Notes: a model not told the origin generated them from the sequence alone. Positions 27,741 through 37,675 are shown, numbered from the stretch's first letter. The stretch: DNA of 64,000 bases from Clostridium thermosuccinogenes (GCF_002896855.1 NZ_CP021850.1:831665-895664); one strand, 5' to 3'. Translations and numbers: made by a program.

Positions 27741-28859
27741 ATGGAAAACTGGATTATTATAAGCAAGTTCGGCATACTTTTATATTGCTGCATAAAATAC
27801 GTGGAAAGCGGGATGGGAAACAAGGCCGGTGTTATATTCTTCATCCTCGTCCACATTATATTAAATATGCTCTATTATGTGCTGAAGCCTGCCGTGCTTA
27901 AGCTCTTGATGGCCTTTGCATCAACGGCTTTGCTGGTTTACTGTTTTTTTAATATCAATATGCTTTTTGTCCTTTTTATCCCCATGGGCATTTTCGACAT
28001 TATTCATATAACCTTGAATGACATGCGTCTTGCTGCCGTCGCCCTATTACCCTATTTGGCGATGCCGTCCAATATCATGGCAGAGTATACGTTGATTTTG
28101 CTGTTGGGTTTTGCACTGGATATTGTTGCCTATAAGGCTTCCGACAGGATAAGGCAGTTGTCACTTCAAAATGACGGGCTAAGGGAGAAAATTGATGATC
28201 TGTACAGGGAGATAGACAAGACGGAAGAATTTCAGAAGCAGGTAAAATACCTTTCCCAATTGGAAGAAAGAAACAGCATTGCCCAGGAGATACATGACAA
28301 GGTGGGGCACGCTATTTCCGGGAGCCTCATACAGCTGGAGGCTGCTATGCTGCTTGTGGATAAGGATAAGGAGAGGTCAAAGGGCATAATGCGCAATGTC
28401 ATTAATATATTGAGAGAGGGAATGGAAAATATCCGGGCCACCTTGCACAACATCAAGCCTCCGGCGGAGCAGCTGGGCATTAACCGGTTGAAATCCCTCC
28501 TGGATGAGTTCACTTTTAATAACGGGATTAGAACAAGCCTTACTTATTCAGGAAACTTGGGCTGTATAACCCATATGCAATGGAAGGCCATTACCGACAA
28601 TACGGTCGAGGCCCTGACCAATGCTGTCAAACACTCGAAATGTACAGCCGTATCCGTAAGGGTTGATGTGTTGAACAAGATCATCAAAGCGGAAGTGAGG
28701 GACAATGGAAGGGGAGCATTAAACATAAAAAAAGGACTGGGACTGAAAGGAATTGAGGAAAGAAGCGGCAGCATAGGGGGAAAAGTTATAATTGACGGTT
28801 CCAAAGGTTTTTCCATAATTACCATTTTACCGATAGAGGGAGGTTCAAATGGGAATTAA
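27741..28859 (+). CDS. Sensor histidine kinase, LnrJ/NarL-type
   Basis: About 372 residues. Five or six N-terminal hydrophobic segments (roughly residues 5-130) form the membrane part without a large outside domain, as in intramembrane-sensing kinases. A coiled coil (SLQNDGLREKIDDLYREIDK) leads to a HisKA_3 dimerisation domain with the phosphorylatable His in EERNSIAQEIHDKVGH. The ATPase domain follows, with EALTNAVKHSKC (N box), VRDNGRG (G1) and GLGLKGIEERS (G2). ATG at 27741 with CGGGAGA upstream is preferred over ATG at 27714. It overlaps the response regulator by 11 nt. With the downstream ABC genes it matches the LnrJK-LMN arrangement, suggesting sensing of membrane-active lipopeptides or polyenes; that is inference. 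Confidence 0.88.
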   Translation: MENWIIISKFGILLYCCIKYVESGMGNKAGVIFFILVHIILNMLYYVLKPAVLKLLMAFASTALLVYCFFNINMLFVLFIPMGIFDIIHITLNDMRLAAVALLPYLAMPSNIMAEYTLILLLGFALDIVAYKASDRIRQLSLQNDGLREKIDDLYREIDKTEEFQKQVKYLSQLEERNSIAQEIHDKVGHAISGSLIQLEAAMLLVDKDKERSKGIMRNVINILREGMENIRATLHNIKPPAEQLGINRLKSLLDEFTFNNGIRTSLTYSGNLGCITHMQWKAITDNTVEALTNAVKHSKCTAVSVRVDVLNKIIKAEVRDNGRGALNIKKGLGLKGIEERSGSIGGKVIIDGSKGFSIITILPIEGGSNGN

Positions 28860-29484
28860 AATATTGATCGCTGATGACGATGCTTTGGTAAGGGAAGGCT
28901 TGAAAATTATACTTGAAATGGACGAAAGATTTGATGTGGCAGGCTGTGTGGAAAACGGCCTCCAGGCTGTGGAATTCTGCCTCAAGGAGCCGGTGGACAT
29001 TGCGCTTCTGGATGTGAGAATGCCTGTGATGAACGGGCTGCAAGCAGCCAAGGAAATAGTGGAACGCACATCGGCCAGGCCTGTGATTCTGACCACTTTT
29101 GATGATGATGAATTCATAGTGAATGGTATTAAGAACGGCATAAGGGGATATCTTTTAAAAAATACTCCGCCGGAGAGGATGAAGGATGCGTTAAAGCTGG
29201 TGCACGAAGGTGGAACGGTAATGCAGGATGTGGTGCTGGACAAGATCAGGGACGGACTTGGCCGGAGCGATAAAGGGAAAATCGATGCCGGATGCTTTTC
29301 GGAGCGGGAGATGGAGATTATGCAGCTCATATCGAAGGGGCTGTCAAACCGGGAGATAGCTTCCCAGCTTCATATATCCGAAGGCACCGTAAAAAATCAC
29401 ATCACCTCCCTGTTGAACAAGACAGGACTGGAGCATAGAACGCAGATAGCCATTTATTATCTTAACGGTGGGAAAATATCATAA
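28849..29484 (+). CDS. Response regulator, NarL/LuxR family
   Basis: The 211-aa protein has a receiver domain with IADDDALVREG (acidic pocket), the phosphoacceptor Asp in IALLDVRMPVMNG, Thr in ILTTFDDDEF and Lys in GYLLKNTPPERM. A LuxR-type HTH follows: FSEREMEIMQLISKGLSNRE, IASQLHISEGTVKNHITSLL. The start overlaps the kinase gene and has GAGGG in front, so the pair is co-translated. It presumably activates the ABC genes that follow after a terminator and a 300-nt gap. Confidence 0.93.
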   Translation: MGIKILIADDDALVREGLKIILEMDERFDVAGCVENGLQAVEFCLKEPVDIALLDVRMPVMNGLQAAKEIVERTSARPVILTTFDDDEFIVNGIKNGIRGYLLKNTPPERMKDALKLVHEGGTVMQDVVLDKIRDGLGRSDKGKIDAGCFSEREMEIMQLISKGLSNREIASQLHISEGTVKNHITSLLNKTGLEHRTQIAIYYLNGGKIS

Positions 29485-29514
29485 ATTCAACATGACTTTT
29501 GTCATATCATTAAG

Positions 29515-29550
29515 GTGACCTTTTGTACTTACGGAGAGGTCGCTTTTTTT
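29515..29550 (+). terminator. Terminator after the two-component pair
   Basis: A 7-bp stem (29515-29521 with 29537-29543) is followed by seven T, 30 nt after the response regulator stop. The remaining 240 nt to the ABC gene should hold the regulated promoter, but I see no certain -35/-10 pair there. Confidence 0.7.
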
Positions 29551-29789
29551 ATATATTGTTTTGTAAAAGGTTTTCTGTGCCGAAGTAAAATGGCGCTGCC
29601 AAGAGCCGGAAGGGAGCTTACAGCCTGGTTATCGGCCGGAATATCGAAACCGGCATTGAAGATTTAAGTGTTAAATGTATTAATATCTAAATGCATAATG
29701 TCATGCCCTTACGTTTTATCAAGGGCAACCAACGGCTAGAATTGATATTTTGTGTTACCAACTAAAATAAACGTTAGGAAGGGATGTTC

Positions 29790-30728
29790 ATGAAAGTAGT
29801 TAAAATTAGCGAGCTTACCAAAAAATACGGCGATATCATCGCTGTGGACAATATCAGCCTGGAAATCGAAGAAGGTGAGATATTCGGATTGCTGGGTCCC
29901 AACGGGGCTGGAAAGAGCACAACCATAAACATGATAACCGGCCTGGTGTCCATGGATAAGGGTAAAATCCTGGTTATGGACAAGGATGTTAAAAAGAATT
30001 CCAATGAGACAAAGAAAAATATTGGGATAGTACCTCAGGATATCGCCATATATGAGGACCTGACCTGCATGGAAAACGTAATGTTTTTTGCAGGCCTTTA
30101 TGGCTTAAAGGGAAGTGAGCTGAAAAGGCAGGCGGAGGAAGCGCTGGAATTCACAGGGCTTAAGGATAAAGCCAAAAGTTTTCCTAAGGGATTTTCAGGA
30201 GGCATGAAAAGAAGGCTCAATATCGCATGTGCCATAGCCCACAAACCGAAGCTTATAATTATGGATGAGCCTACGGTGGGGATTGATCCCCAGTCCAGGA
30301 ACCACATACTCCAGTCGGTTAAAATGCTGAACAGCATGGGCTCCACCATCATTTATACCAGTCATTACATGGAGGAAGTGGAAGAAATCTGCACCCGGAT
30401 TGCCATAATGGATCATGGGAAGGTTATAGCCGAGGGCACCAATGAGGAACTCAAATCCATCATTACCGATAAAAACTCCGTATGGATTACAGTTTCCGGT
30501 CCTGTGGAAAAAGTTGACAAAGAACAGCTTAAGGAGATATATGGAGTTTCAAGCGTTGATATTGAGGAAAATACCGTGAAAATCAGCAGCTCAAGGGATG
30601 TGAGCAATCTGGATAAAATAATCCTCTACTTTACCAAAAACAACATACCCATTAGAAACATAGAAAGCAAGACCCCCGATCTGGAAACCGTGTTCCTTAC
30701 CCTTACGGGAAGGAAGCTCAGAGATTGA
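29790..30728 (+). CDS. ABC transporter ATPase, LnrL-like
   Basis: The 312-aa ATPase has Walker A GPNGAGKSTT, Q-loop region IGIVPQDIAIYEDLT, signature FSGGMKRRLNIACAIAHKPK, Walker B LIIMDEPTVGID and the H-loop YTSHYMEEVEE. The C-terminal 90 residues form the extra domain typical of drug- and antibiotic-export ATPases (DrrA/CcmA class). ATG at 29790 is preferred because GGAAGGG lies 6 nt upstream; the ATG at 29784 touches the ribosome site. It energises the two permeases encoded downstream. Confidence 0.93.
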   Translation: MKVVKISELTKKYGDIIAVDNISLEIEEGEIFGLLGPNGAGKSTTINMITGLVSMDKGKILVMDKDVKKNSNETKKNIGIVPQDIAIYEDLTCMENVMFFAGLYGLKGSELKRQAEEALEFTGLKDKAKSFPKGFSGGMKRRLNIACAIAHKPKLIIMDEPTVGIDPQSRNHILQSVKMLNSMGSTIIYTSHYMEEVEEICTRIAIMDHGKVIAEGTNEELKSIITDKNSVWITVSGPVEKVDKEQLKEIYGVSSVDIEENTVKISSSRDVSNLDKIILYFTKNNIPIRNIESKTPDLETVFLTLTGRKLRD

Positions 30729-30795
30729 CGAGACAACGTTAATTTCGTGATAAAGCAGTGGGGAAATAGTTGGATTTATATATGAGGTGTGAAAA

Positions 30796-31926
30796 ATGAA
30801 CATCAACAATATGTTAAAAATATTCAAAAAAGAATTGCTGCAAAATTTGCGGGAGACCAAAGGGAATGCCATGATGGTGCTTTTTCCTATAGTCCTGATC
30901 GTAATCCTGGGGACGGCCCTGTCCACGATGTTTGGTAAAGACACGGAGCTTGACGTGGCAAAGGTATTGTATACAAATCAGGCGGGAAAAGAGCTTGCCG
31001 CCGGGTTCGAAAGCTTCATGGAGCATGCCGGGGAACTGGGAATAGAGTTTGAGGAGACGGATGATATAGAAGCGGGAATCGGCAGTGTAAAACATGCGGG
31101 ATATTCGTGCTATGTGCTCCTTAAAGATGATCCCCAGGAAATCATATTGTATAAAAACGACCGGTATTATTTTGAGGCAAACCTGGTGGAAATAATACTT
31201 CATTCTTTTGTGGGAAAATATAACGCAATATCTGTGGTGGCCGCAGAAAACCCAGCTATGCTGGAAACAGTGATGGAAGATCCGGAAATTGATTTGTTGG
31301 AATTGAAATCGCTGGATAGGGAGCGGCAACCCAGCTCAATGGACTACTATTCGGTCACCATGCTTACAATGATACTGTTCTATTCTGCCATGACCGGCTA
31401 TTGGAGCGTTAAGAATGAACAGAATCTCAAGACCGGCAACAGGATATTGTGCAGTCCGGTGCATAAAAGCGAAATTCTTACGGCCAAGGTCATGGGAAGC
31501 ATTATAGTTACCATAATACAGGGTTTCCTAGTGCTGGTGTTCAGCAGGTTTGTTTTAAATGCCTATTGGGGTGCCAATATCTGGCCGATAATTGCGGTTA
31601 TAATTTCCGAGGCGATAATGGCAGTCAGCGTCGGAGTCGGTATCGCCTTTACCGTCAGGAATGAAGCGGCATCTTCGTCAATACTGAATACCGTAATTCC
31701 CATATTTGTTTTCTTCGGAGGGGGATATGTACCTTTTGAAGTGTTGGGAGAATTCTTGCAAAAGATATCGGTAATTTCACCGATAAGGTGGATGAACATG
31801 GCTATTTTCAATGTCGTGTACAGCAATGATTTTTCCCATGTACCGGTGGCAATTGCAATAAACCTTGTTATTGCGGTCATATTCATAACGGTTTCATCCC
31901 TGGCATACAGAAAGGAGGCGGTATAA
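30796..31926 (+). CDS. ABC-2 permease, LnrM-like
   Basis: The 376-aa protein has the ABC-2 layout: one N-terminal membrane segment (MMVLFPIVLIVILGTALSTM), a large extracytoplasmic domain of about 160 residues, then five membrane segments from about residue 185 (SVTMLTMILFYSAMTGYWSV, VFSRFVLNAYWGANIWPIIA, IFVFFGGGYVPF). GAGGTG precedes the start. Only 1 nt separates its stop from the next permease, so the two form one translational unit and probably a heterodimer. Confidence 0.9.
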   Translation: MNINNMLKIFKKELLQNLRETKGNAMMVLFPIVLIVILGTALSTMFGKDTELDVAKVLYTNQAGKELAAGFESFMEHAGELGIEFEETDDIEAGIGSVKHAGYSCYVLLKDDPQEIILYKNDRYYFEANLVEIILHSFVGKYNAISVVAAENPAMLETVMEDPEIDLLELKSLDRERQPSSMDYYSVTMLTMILFYSAMTGYWSVKNEQNLKTGNRILCSPVHKSEILTAKVMGSIIVTIIQGFLVLVFSRFVLNAYWGANIWPIIAVIISEAIMAVSVGVGIAFTVRNEAASSSILNTVIPIFVFFGGGYVPFEVLGEFLQKISVISPIRWMNMAIFNVVYSNDFSHVPVAIAINLVIAVIFITVSSLAYRKEAV

Positions 31927-31927
31927 G

Positions 31928-33073
31928 ATGAGAAAAATCCTTCTGCTCACTGTCAATACTCTAAAGGTTACTTTCAGAAAAAAAGGCAATTTTGTGATAT
32001 ATCTGATTTTACCCATCATTGGAATATTTGCATCCATTGGTCTTTATGCCAACACGGGAACCAGTACGGTGCATATAGGAATAGCCAATAAAGACAGAGG
32101 CGTTTTGTCTGCCGACATGATAGAATCCTTCAGAAGGATCGAAAATTTCAAGCTGAAGGATGTGGATGTGGAAGAAGCCGACAAGCTCCTATTGGATGGT
32201 TCGATAAGCTGCCTGGTGGTTTTCCCGGAAGGCTTTTCCGACAGCTTTGCAGCCGGATTGCCAAAAAAAGTTGAGATTGTTTCTCTCAAAGGAAAGGATA
32301 CTACGGCATGGATAGAAACTTCTGTAAAACTGTATGCCGAAAACCTCTACAACCTTGCAAGAGCAGCCGGAGGAAAAAAGGATGTCTTTGACAAATTATA
32401 TGAAGGCTTCAGCAATAAAGGCCTGAAATTGAGGGTTGACAAGGTTGATGACCAGGCCAACAACAGGCTTATGACCATACAGACCTTAGGCTTTCTCATT
32501 ATGTTTGTCATGCTGGGAACGGGTATGACCTCGGAGCTGATACTGCGAGAAAAACGAAACAGGACTTACTTTAGGATATGCTCATCCCCGGTAAGCTCAA
32601 AAACGTATATATTCGCCAATGTCATTGCCAGCATTTTGATAGTGATGGTGCAGATATTCATAACCCTGATGGTGATGAGATGGGGGCTCCGCGTCAATAC
32701 CTATGTTCCGGACTGGCAGATGTTTATCATACTGGGCTGCTTCGGTCTGGTGGCCATAGGAATTGGCACCATGATAGTGGCCTTCAGCACATCTTCATAT
32801 CAGGTCAGTACCCTGTCCACCCTGGTCATCACTCCCATGTGCATGCTGAGCGGCTGCTACTGGCCAGTGGAATACATGCCGGATATTATGCAGAAGATAT
32901 CCTGGTTTATGCCTCCGAGATGGGCTTTGGATATGGTGGACAAACTTCAAAAAGGCACAGCCTTTGGGGAAGTGATGATGAACCTTGTGGTAATGCTGGC
33001 CTTTGCTGCGGCATTCTTTGCAATTTCAGCATATAAGTTCGGCACCAGCGACGATATAAGAAAGTTTGTGTAA
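31928..33073 (+). CDS. ABC-2 permease, LnrN-like
   Basis: The 381-aa partner permease has the same architecture: a first segment (FVIYLILPIIGIFASIGLYA), an outside domain of about 150 residues, then segments starting at LGFLIMFVMLGTGMTSELIL, ending MPPRWALDMVDKLQKGTAFG plus a last helix. AGAAAGGAGG stands at the end of the upstream permease. It is the last gene of the operon, which ends at the terminator at 33224-33259. Confidence 0.9.
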   Translation: MRKILLLTVNTLKVTFRKKGNFVIYLILPIIGIFASIGLYANTGTSTVHIGIANKDRGVLSADMIESFRRIENFKLKDVDVEEADKLLLDGSISCLVVFPEGFSDSFAAGLPKKVEIVSLKGKDTTAWIETSVKLYAENLYNLARAAGGKKDVFDKLYEGFSNKGLKLRVDKVDDQANNRLMTIQTLGFLIMFVMLGTGMTSELILREKRNRTYFRICSSPVSSKTYIFANVIASILIVMVQIFITLMVMRWGLRVNTYVPDWQMFIILGCFGLVAIGIGTMIVAFSTSSYQVSTLSTLVITPMCMLSGCYWPVEYMPDIMQKISWFMPPRWALDMVDKLQKGTAFGEVMMNLVVMLAFAAAFFAISAYKFGTSDDIRKFV

Positions 33074-33133
33074 AACCAGATTGGTTTGAAATGAGCTAAT
33101 TGAAATGGATGATTGTTGTTCCGGAAGAATTTT

Positions 33134-33190
33134 AAGCATATAACAATCAATGTATCCATTATTAGCAGAATTCATTCTTAAATCATATAA
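33134..33190 (+). repeat. Dispersed intergenic repeat, copy 1
   Basis: About 57 nt similar (roughly three quarters identical by eye) to 55148-55204. Shared blocks are GCATATA, TTATTAGC and GAATTCATTC. Both copies are downstream of a plus-strand operon and contain a short frame reading LLAEFI. Nature unknown. Confidence 0.55.
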
Positions 33191-33223
33191 AAAGTTACGC
33201 CATATCAAGGGGCGTTCCTCAAC

Positions 33224-33259
33224 GCAGCAGGTAACATATCGGCTTACCTGCTGCTTTTT
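33224..33259 (+). terminator. Terminator of the ABC operon
   Basis: An 11-bp perfect stem (33224-33234 with 33244-33254) is followed by five T. Confidence 0.9.
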
Positions 33260-33441
33260 ATATGGAATGAATATTAATCCTCGTGGAGGAGCAGGAATAA
33301 ATATGAATCCACAAGAACACTTTTTTAAATAAAAAGTTATCCCCATGGTTGTATTTTTAAAAGAGTTGGAATATAATTAATACCAGGTAATAATATTAGG
33401 TAATATTTAATTGGAGATTTTATAAACGAGAGGCTGATGGT

Positions 33442-35274
33442 ATGAATAAAGGAATTGAAATGTCGGTGGATAAGGGCAGAAGAGTGGTTAAAGGGTTGGG
33501 ATACTATGAAACCCGGGAGATAAAAGACCTCAGAGAGCTGGTTAAGGAAAGCGCAAGGATATATGGCTCTGCCATAGGTTTCAAGTTTAAAGACGGAAAC
33601 GGGAAAATAATCGGAAAGACTTATGAGGAACTGAACGGGGAAATTGACTGCCTCGGTACGGCCCTTGCCTCATTAGGATTAAAGAACGCGCGGATCGCCA
33701 TACTCAGTGAAAACAGATATGAATGGGGACTTTGCTATTTTTCCATTGTGAACGGTACAGGGGTGGCTGTACCTTTGGATAAATACCTGCCCAAGATAGA
33801 GGTGGAGAACCTGGTGGAAAGGGGAAAGGTGGAAGCGATATTCTACAGCCCTGCTTTTCACGATATAATGAAGGAGCTTTCAAAAACAAACTCCCGGCTG
33901 AAATATTTCATATGCATGGAGAAAATGCCGGAAGAAGAAGGTGGAAAGTTTTTAAATCTTCCGGATATGATAAGAAAGGGAAGGAAGCTGCTGGATTCCG
34001 GCGACAGATCCTTCGTCGATGCCCCCATAGACAGGGAAGGCATGTCGGTGCTGCTTTTTACTTCCGGGACTACGAGCATGTCAAAGGGCGTAATGCTGTC
34101 CCACACCAATATAGTTTCCAACATAATGGCCGTTGCATCAGCCATAAAAGCAATGCCTGGCGATGTTCATCTTTCACTGCTGCCGCTCCATCATACCTTT
34201 GAAAACACCATAGGGCTTTTGTTCATGGTATACAGCGGTGTGTGCATAGCATACAGCGAAGGTATAAGGCATGTTGCGCAAAACTTGAAGGAGTACAGGG
34301 TAACGCTGTTGGTGGCTGTGCCCGCCATCCTGGAGATGATGTACAAAAAGCTGCAGGAAGGCATAGAAAAGTCAGGAAAAGCCAGACAGTTTGCATTCCT
34401 GGTGAAAATATCCGAATTCCTGAGGGCTATAGGCATAGATATCAGAAGAAAATTGTTTTCCAGCGTGCTGGAAAAGATTGGACCTGGACTCAGATTGGCC
34501 GTTTCCGGAGCAGCTCCGCTGGACCCGGAGGTGATAAAGGGTTTTGACAGGATCGGGCTGAAGCTGATTCAGGGATACGGACTTACCGAGACATCGCCGG
34601 TGGTATCGGCCAATAACGATTTTGTCAACAAACCGGGCACAATAGGATATCCTCTGAGGGGAATTGAAGTGGCAATAGATTCTCCGGATGAAAACGGAAT
34701 GGGAGAAATACTGGTGCGCGGTAAAAACGTGATGCTGGGGTATTATGAGGATCCGGAAGCTACAAAGGAAGCCATAGATCCAGAGGGATGGTTCAGAACC
34801 GGCGATCTGGGAAGCATAGACGAAGAAGGCTTCATAAGAATAACAGGCCGGGCAAAGTCGATGATAGTGCTGAACAACGGCAAAAAGGCATTTCCGGAGG
34901 AGTATGAGGTGCTGCTGAACAACATACCGGGCGTGAAGGATTCGTTTGTATGGGGCAACAAAGCTCCTGACGGAGATATTCAGGTATGCGCAAAGCTGGT
35001 GATCGACGATGAAAAGCTGATGAAAGAAAAAGGAACGGTACCATCGGAGAAGGAGCTGGCGGATATCCTGGAAAAAGCCATCAGGGATATCAATAAAAAC
35101 ATCCCCAAGTATAAGATCATACGCTATTTTGTGATGACCAGGGAGGATCTTGTAAAAACCACCACCTTAAAGATAAAAAGGCCGATGGAGCTGGAGAAAA
35201 CTGTGAGTATTCTGAATAAGGCCGGCATGGATATGAGGAAAGCTTCCGGAAGATACCTCGAAACACTGGTATGA
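33442..35274 (+). CDS. Long-chain acyl-CoA synthetase (AMP-forming)
   Basis: The 610-aa protein is an adenylate-forming enzyme with LLFTSGTTSMSKGVMLSHTN (P-loop-like motif), IQGYGLTETSPVVSANN, GWFRTGDLGSIDEEGFIRIT and LNNGKKAFPEEYE. The C-terminal region has VKTTTLKIKRP where the catalytic Lys should lie. The length and LSENRYEWGLCYFSIVNG fit the FAA1/FadD15-like long-chain class rather than the shorter ligase at 5564-7129. It should activate fatty acids for phospholipid use or degradation. It is followed by the flippase gene after 87 nt; common transcription is possible. Start ATG 33442, GAGAGG upstream; a second in-frame ATG at 33460 is possible. Confidence 0.9.
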   Translation: MNKGIEMSVDKGRRVVKGLGYYETREIKDLRELVKESARIYGSAIGFKFKDGNGKIIGKTYEELNGEIDCLGTALASLGLKNARIAILSENRYEWGLCYFSIVNGTGVAVPLDKYLPKIEVENLVERGKVEAIFYSPAFHDIMKELSKTNSRLKYFICMEKMPEEEGGKFLNLPDMIRKGRKLLDSGDRSFVDAPIDREGMSVLLFTSGTTSMSKGVMLSHTNIVSNIMAVASAIKAMPGDVHLSLLPLHHTFENTIGLLFMVYSGVCIAYSEGIRHVAQNLKEYRVTLLVAVPAILEMMYKKLQEGIEKSGKARQFAFLVKISEFLRAIGIDIRRKLFSSVLEKIGPGLRLAVSGAAPLDPEVIKGFDRIGLKLIQGYGLTETSPVVSANNDFVNKPGTIGYPLRGIEVAIDSPDENGMGEILVRGKNVMLGYYEDPEATKEAIDPEGWFRTGDLGSIDEEGFIRITGRAKSMIVLNNGKKAFPEEYEVLLNNIPGVKDSFVWGNKAPDGDIQVCAKLVIDDEKLMKEKGTVPSEKELADILEKAIRDINKNIPKYKIIRYFVMTREDLVKTTTLKIKRPMELEKTVSILNKAGMDMRKASGRYLETLV

Positions 35275-35361
35275 AGATAAAACAAGGCATCTGACTGTTG
35301 ATATAATTTATATTTTGTCATATTATTATTTCATAGGCGAGCAAAGAGAAATTTTGGATAT

Positions 35362-37011
35362 ATGAGGATGGGTATGAGAGAACAGTCGGTGCAGAAAGAG
35401 CATACAGAAGAGCAGTCAGTGGCAAAAGGTTTTGCAGTGTTGTCGGCGGCGGGAATTATAGTAAAGCTGCTGTCTTTACTATATATTCCTTTTTTGCTCT
35501 CTATTATAGGAGAGGAGGGCAACGGCATATATGCCGCGGCATATCAGGTATATGTCCTGATATACGCCATATCCAACTCCGGAATGCCTGTAGCATTGTC
35601 AAAACTGGTTTCCGAGCTTATTGCCGTCGGAAATTACAAGGATGCTGTGAGAAGCTTTAAAATAGCCAGATTTCTGCTGCTGGTCATAGGTGTGGTCATG
35701 GCTGCAGTCATGTTTTTTACGGCCTATCCCATATCCAGAATGATGCATTATGAAAAATCCCATATGGCGATACTGGCATTGTCTCCCACATTGCTCTTTA
35801 CATCCGTAGCCTCGGCATACAGGGGATACTTCCAGGGCAGGGGCAATATGACGCCTACCGCTGTATCCCAGATTATTGAGCAGGTGGTGAATACCATATT
35901 CACGCTGGTGTTTGCGGCGGCCTTTTTAAGGTTTGGGGTAGAAGCCGCATGTGCCGGTGGTACCGTGGGAACTTCGCTGGGGGCTTTGGCTGCTGCCGTT
36001 TTTCTCGTCTGGTACCACAACAACAGGGGAAAAATGCGCATACCTTCGGAGTATAGGTTCAAAAAAACGGAAAGATACTCCTATTCCCAACTGGTAAAAA
36101 GGATCATCGCCTATAGTGTGCCCATCGCTCTTTCCATCGGGCTTCAATATACAGGCAACCTGATTGATGTGTCGGTAACCAAAGCCAGGCTTTTAGCCGC
36201 AGGCTTTGCCGACGAGACGGCCAGTGAGATGTACAGTTTTCTATATAAATACCAGCAGCTTTTGAATGCGCCCATAGCCGTAGTGGCGTCCCTTGGTTCC
36301 ACCATCCTGCCGGCTGTATCCGCAGCTGTAGCATTGAGGAATAAAAGGTTGGTAAAGAGCAGGGTGGATTTTGCTTTCAGGCTGTGTTTCATGGTTACCA
36401 TACCTTCCGCAGTGGGTTTTTCAGTTCTGAGCGGCCCCATCTACAGGCTGCTTAGGTATGGTCAGGGATCATATCTTATGATGTACGGCTCTGCTGCCGT
36501 CATACTTATGGCCATTGTTCAGATACAGACTTCCATCCTTCAGGGATCAGGAAAGTTTTATCCGGTGACCTTCAACCTGGTTTTGGGCATAATAGGCAAG
36601 ATCGTAACCAATTATATTCTCATTGGGATACCGGAGATAAATATAAACGGTGCAATAATAGGCAGTGTTGTGAGCTACTGCATTCCTATTGCACTAAACG
36701 GCATGCTGATAAGAAAAAGGCTAAAGATAAGGACAAGGCTTCCCGGGCTTGCGTTAAAGCCTGCAGCGGCAGCCGGAGTGATGGGCGCAGGGGTATATGC
36801 CCTATACCGGATATTTGCTGGTGCTCTTTTCTTCCTGAAAAACGCGTATCTGGCAAATGCTTTGGCAACATTGGTGTCAATTGCAACCGGAGCATTAATA
36901 TATGCCGCTGTTTTGCTGGCGCTGAAAGGGCTGTCCCGGGAAGAGCTTGACATGCTTCCCGGAAGGATTGCCGCACGTTTGCCGGAGAGCGTGCTCAAAT
37001 ACATTCAGTAG
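35362..37011 (+). CDS. MOP-superfamily flippase (SpoVB/MurJ-like)
   Basis: A 549-aa integral membrane protein with about 14 hydrophobic segments and typical polysaccharide-transporter sequences: NGIYAAAYQVYVLIYAISNS followed by GMPVALSKLVSE, then SAYRGYFQGRGNMTPTAVSQ, ILQGSGKFYPVTFN. These proteins flip lipid-linked sugar precursors such as lipid II or export polysaccharides; SpoVB members act in spore cortex assembly. The call at family level is firm, the specific substrate is not. Either ATG 35362 or ATG 35374 (with GAGGATGGG upstream) could be the start. Confidence 0.88.
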   Translation: MRMGMREQSVQKEHTEEQSVAKGFAVLSAAGIIVKLLSLLYIPFLLSIIGEEGNGIYAAAYQVYVLIYAISNSGMPVALSKLVSELIAVGNYKDAVRSFKIARFLLLVIGVVMAAVMFFTAYPISRMMHYEKSHMAILALSPTLLFTSVASAYRGYFQGRGNMTPTAVSQIIEQVVNTIFTLVFAAAFLRFGVEAACAGGTVGTSLGALAAAVFLVWYHNNRGKMRIPSEYRFKKTERYSYSQLVKRIIAYSVPIALSIGLQYTGNLIDVSVTKARLLAAGFADETASEMYSFLYKYQQLLNAPIAVVASLGSTILPAVSAAVALRNKRLVKSRVDFAFRLCFMVTIPSAVGFSVLSGPIYRLLRYGQGSYLMMYGSAAVILMAIVQIQTSILQGSGKFYPVTFNLVLGIIGKIVTNYILIGIPEININGAIIGSVVSYCIPIALNGMLIRKRLKIRTRLPGLALKPAAAAGVMGAGVYALYRIFAGALFFLKNAYLANALATLVSIATGALIYAAVLLALKGLSREELDMLPGRIAARLPESVLKYIQ

Positions 37012-37028
37012 AGGAGTAAGGTGCTTGC

Positions 37029-37571
37029 CTATGGTTCCTCTGTAATCGTAAAGGACTCAAGGAATTCCTTTATTATATCGCTGTCGATTTTGTCCTTTTT
37101 ATCCTCTGCGATTACATAATACACTCTCTTTTCCGTAACATAAATCCTAAATATAAGCCTTCCAGCGTCTCCTTGGGTGGACATAATATATTCCATACCG
37201 TCGGTTCCGTTGGTGTTGATTTTGTTTTGAGAAATTATCTCTATATTTTTGTTCTTCATAAACATATTCGTTATTTCTTCGGCAATATCCTCAACACTCT
37301 TTTCGGAGCCAAAAAATGAAGGTCTGTCTCCATATGAAACGCTGAGATATCGGGTATAGCCTTCGGATTCATAGACTTCCATGGAATAGCCAGCCTCATC
37401 CAGATAACTGGTCTCAGTTCTGTGGGAGGGTTTTTCCGGGAAAGTTACTTTAAAGGCATTGTCCGGGGATGTAAATTTAACTGTTCTGTCCAAGGTATTT
37501 CCGGTGCTGCCGCAACCCGTCAATATAGCGGTTACCAGAAAAACTGCCGTTAAAAGTTTCAGCTTTCTCAC
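37029..37571 (-). CDS. Lipoprotein of unknown function
   Basis: A 180-aa product with a lipoprotein signal (MRKLKLLTAVFLVTAILTGC). The rest resembles a small alpha/beta domain: FTSPDNAFKVTFPEKPSH, GYTRYLSVSYGDRPSFFG, NTNGTDGMEYIMSTQ, VYYVIAEDKKDKIDSDIIKE and FLESFTI. This pattern (substrate in FPEKP, an ending FLESF) is common in secreted beta-rich lipoproteins of Clostridia and is similar to PsbP/MOG1-type folds. It converges with the flippase gene, with 17 nt between the stops. Confidence 0.8.
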   Translation of the reverse strand: MRKLKLLTAVFLVTAILTGCGSTGNTLDRTVKFTSPDNAFKVTFPEKPSHRTETSYLDEAGYSMEVYESEGYTRYLSVSYGDRPSFFGSEKSVEDIAEEITNMFMKNKNIEIISQNKINTNGTDGMEYIMSTQGDAGRLIFRIYVTEKRVYYVIAEDKKDKIDSDIIKEFLESFTITEEP

Positions 37572-37675
37572 TTGCTATTCTCCTTCTCATCAACAACTAA
37601 TCCTATCGTATATAGGGCTGTAAACCTTATCCCTAAGCCATGCCGCAGAGGTATAAAGCTATGATTGCATCCTCA

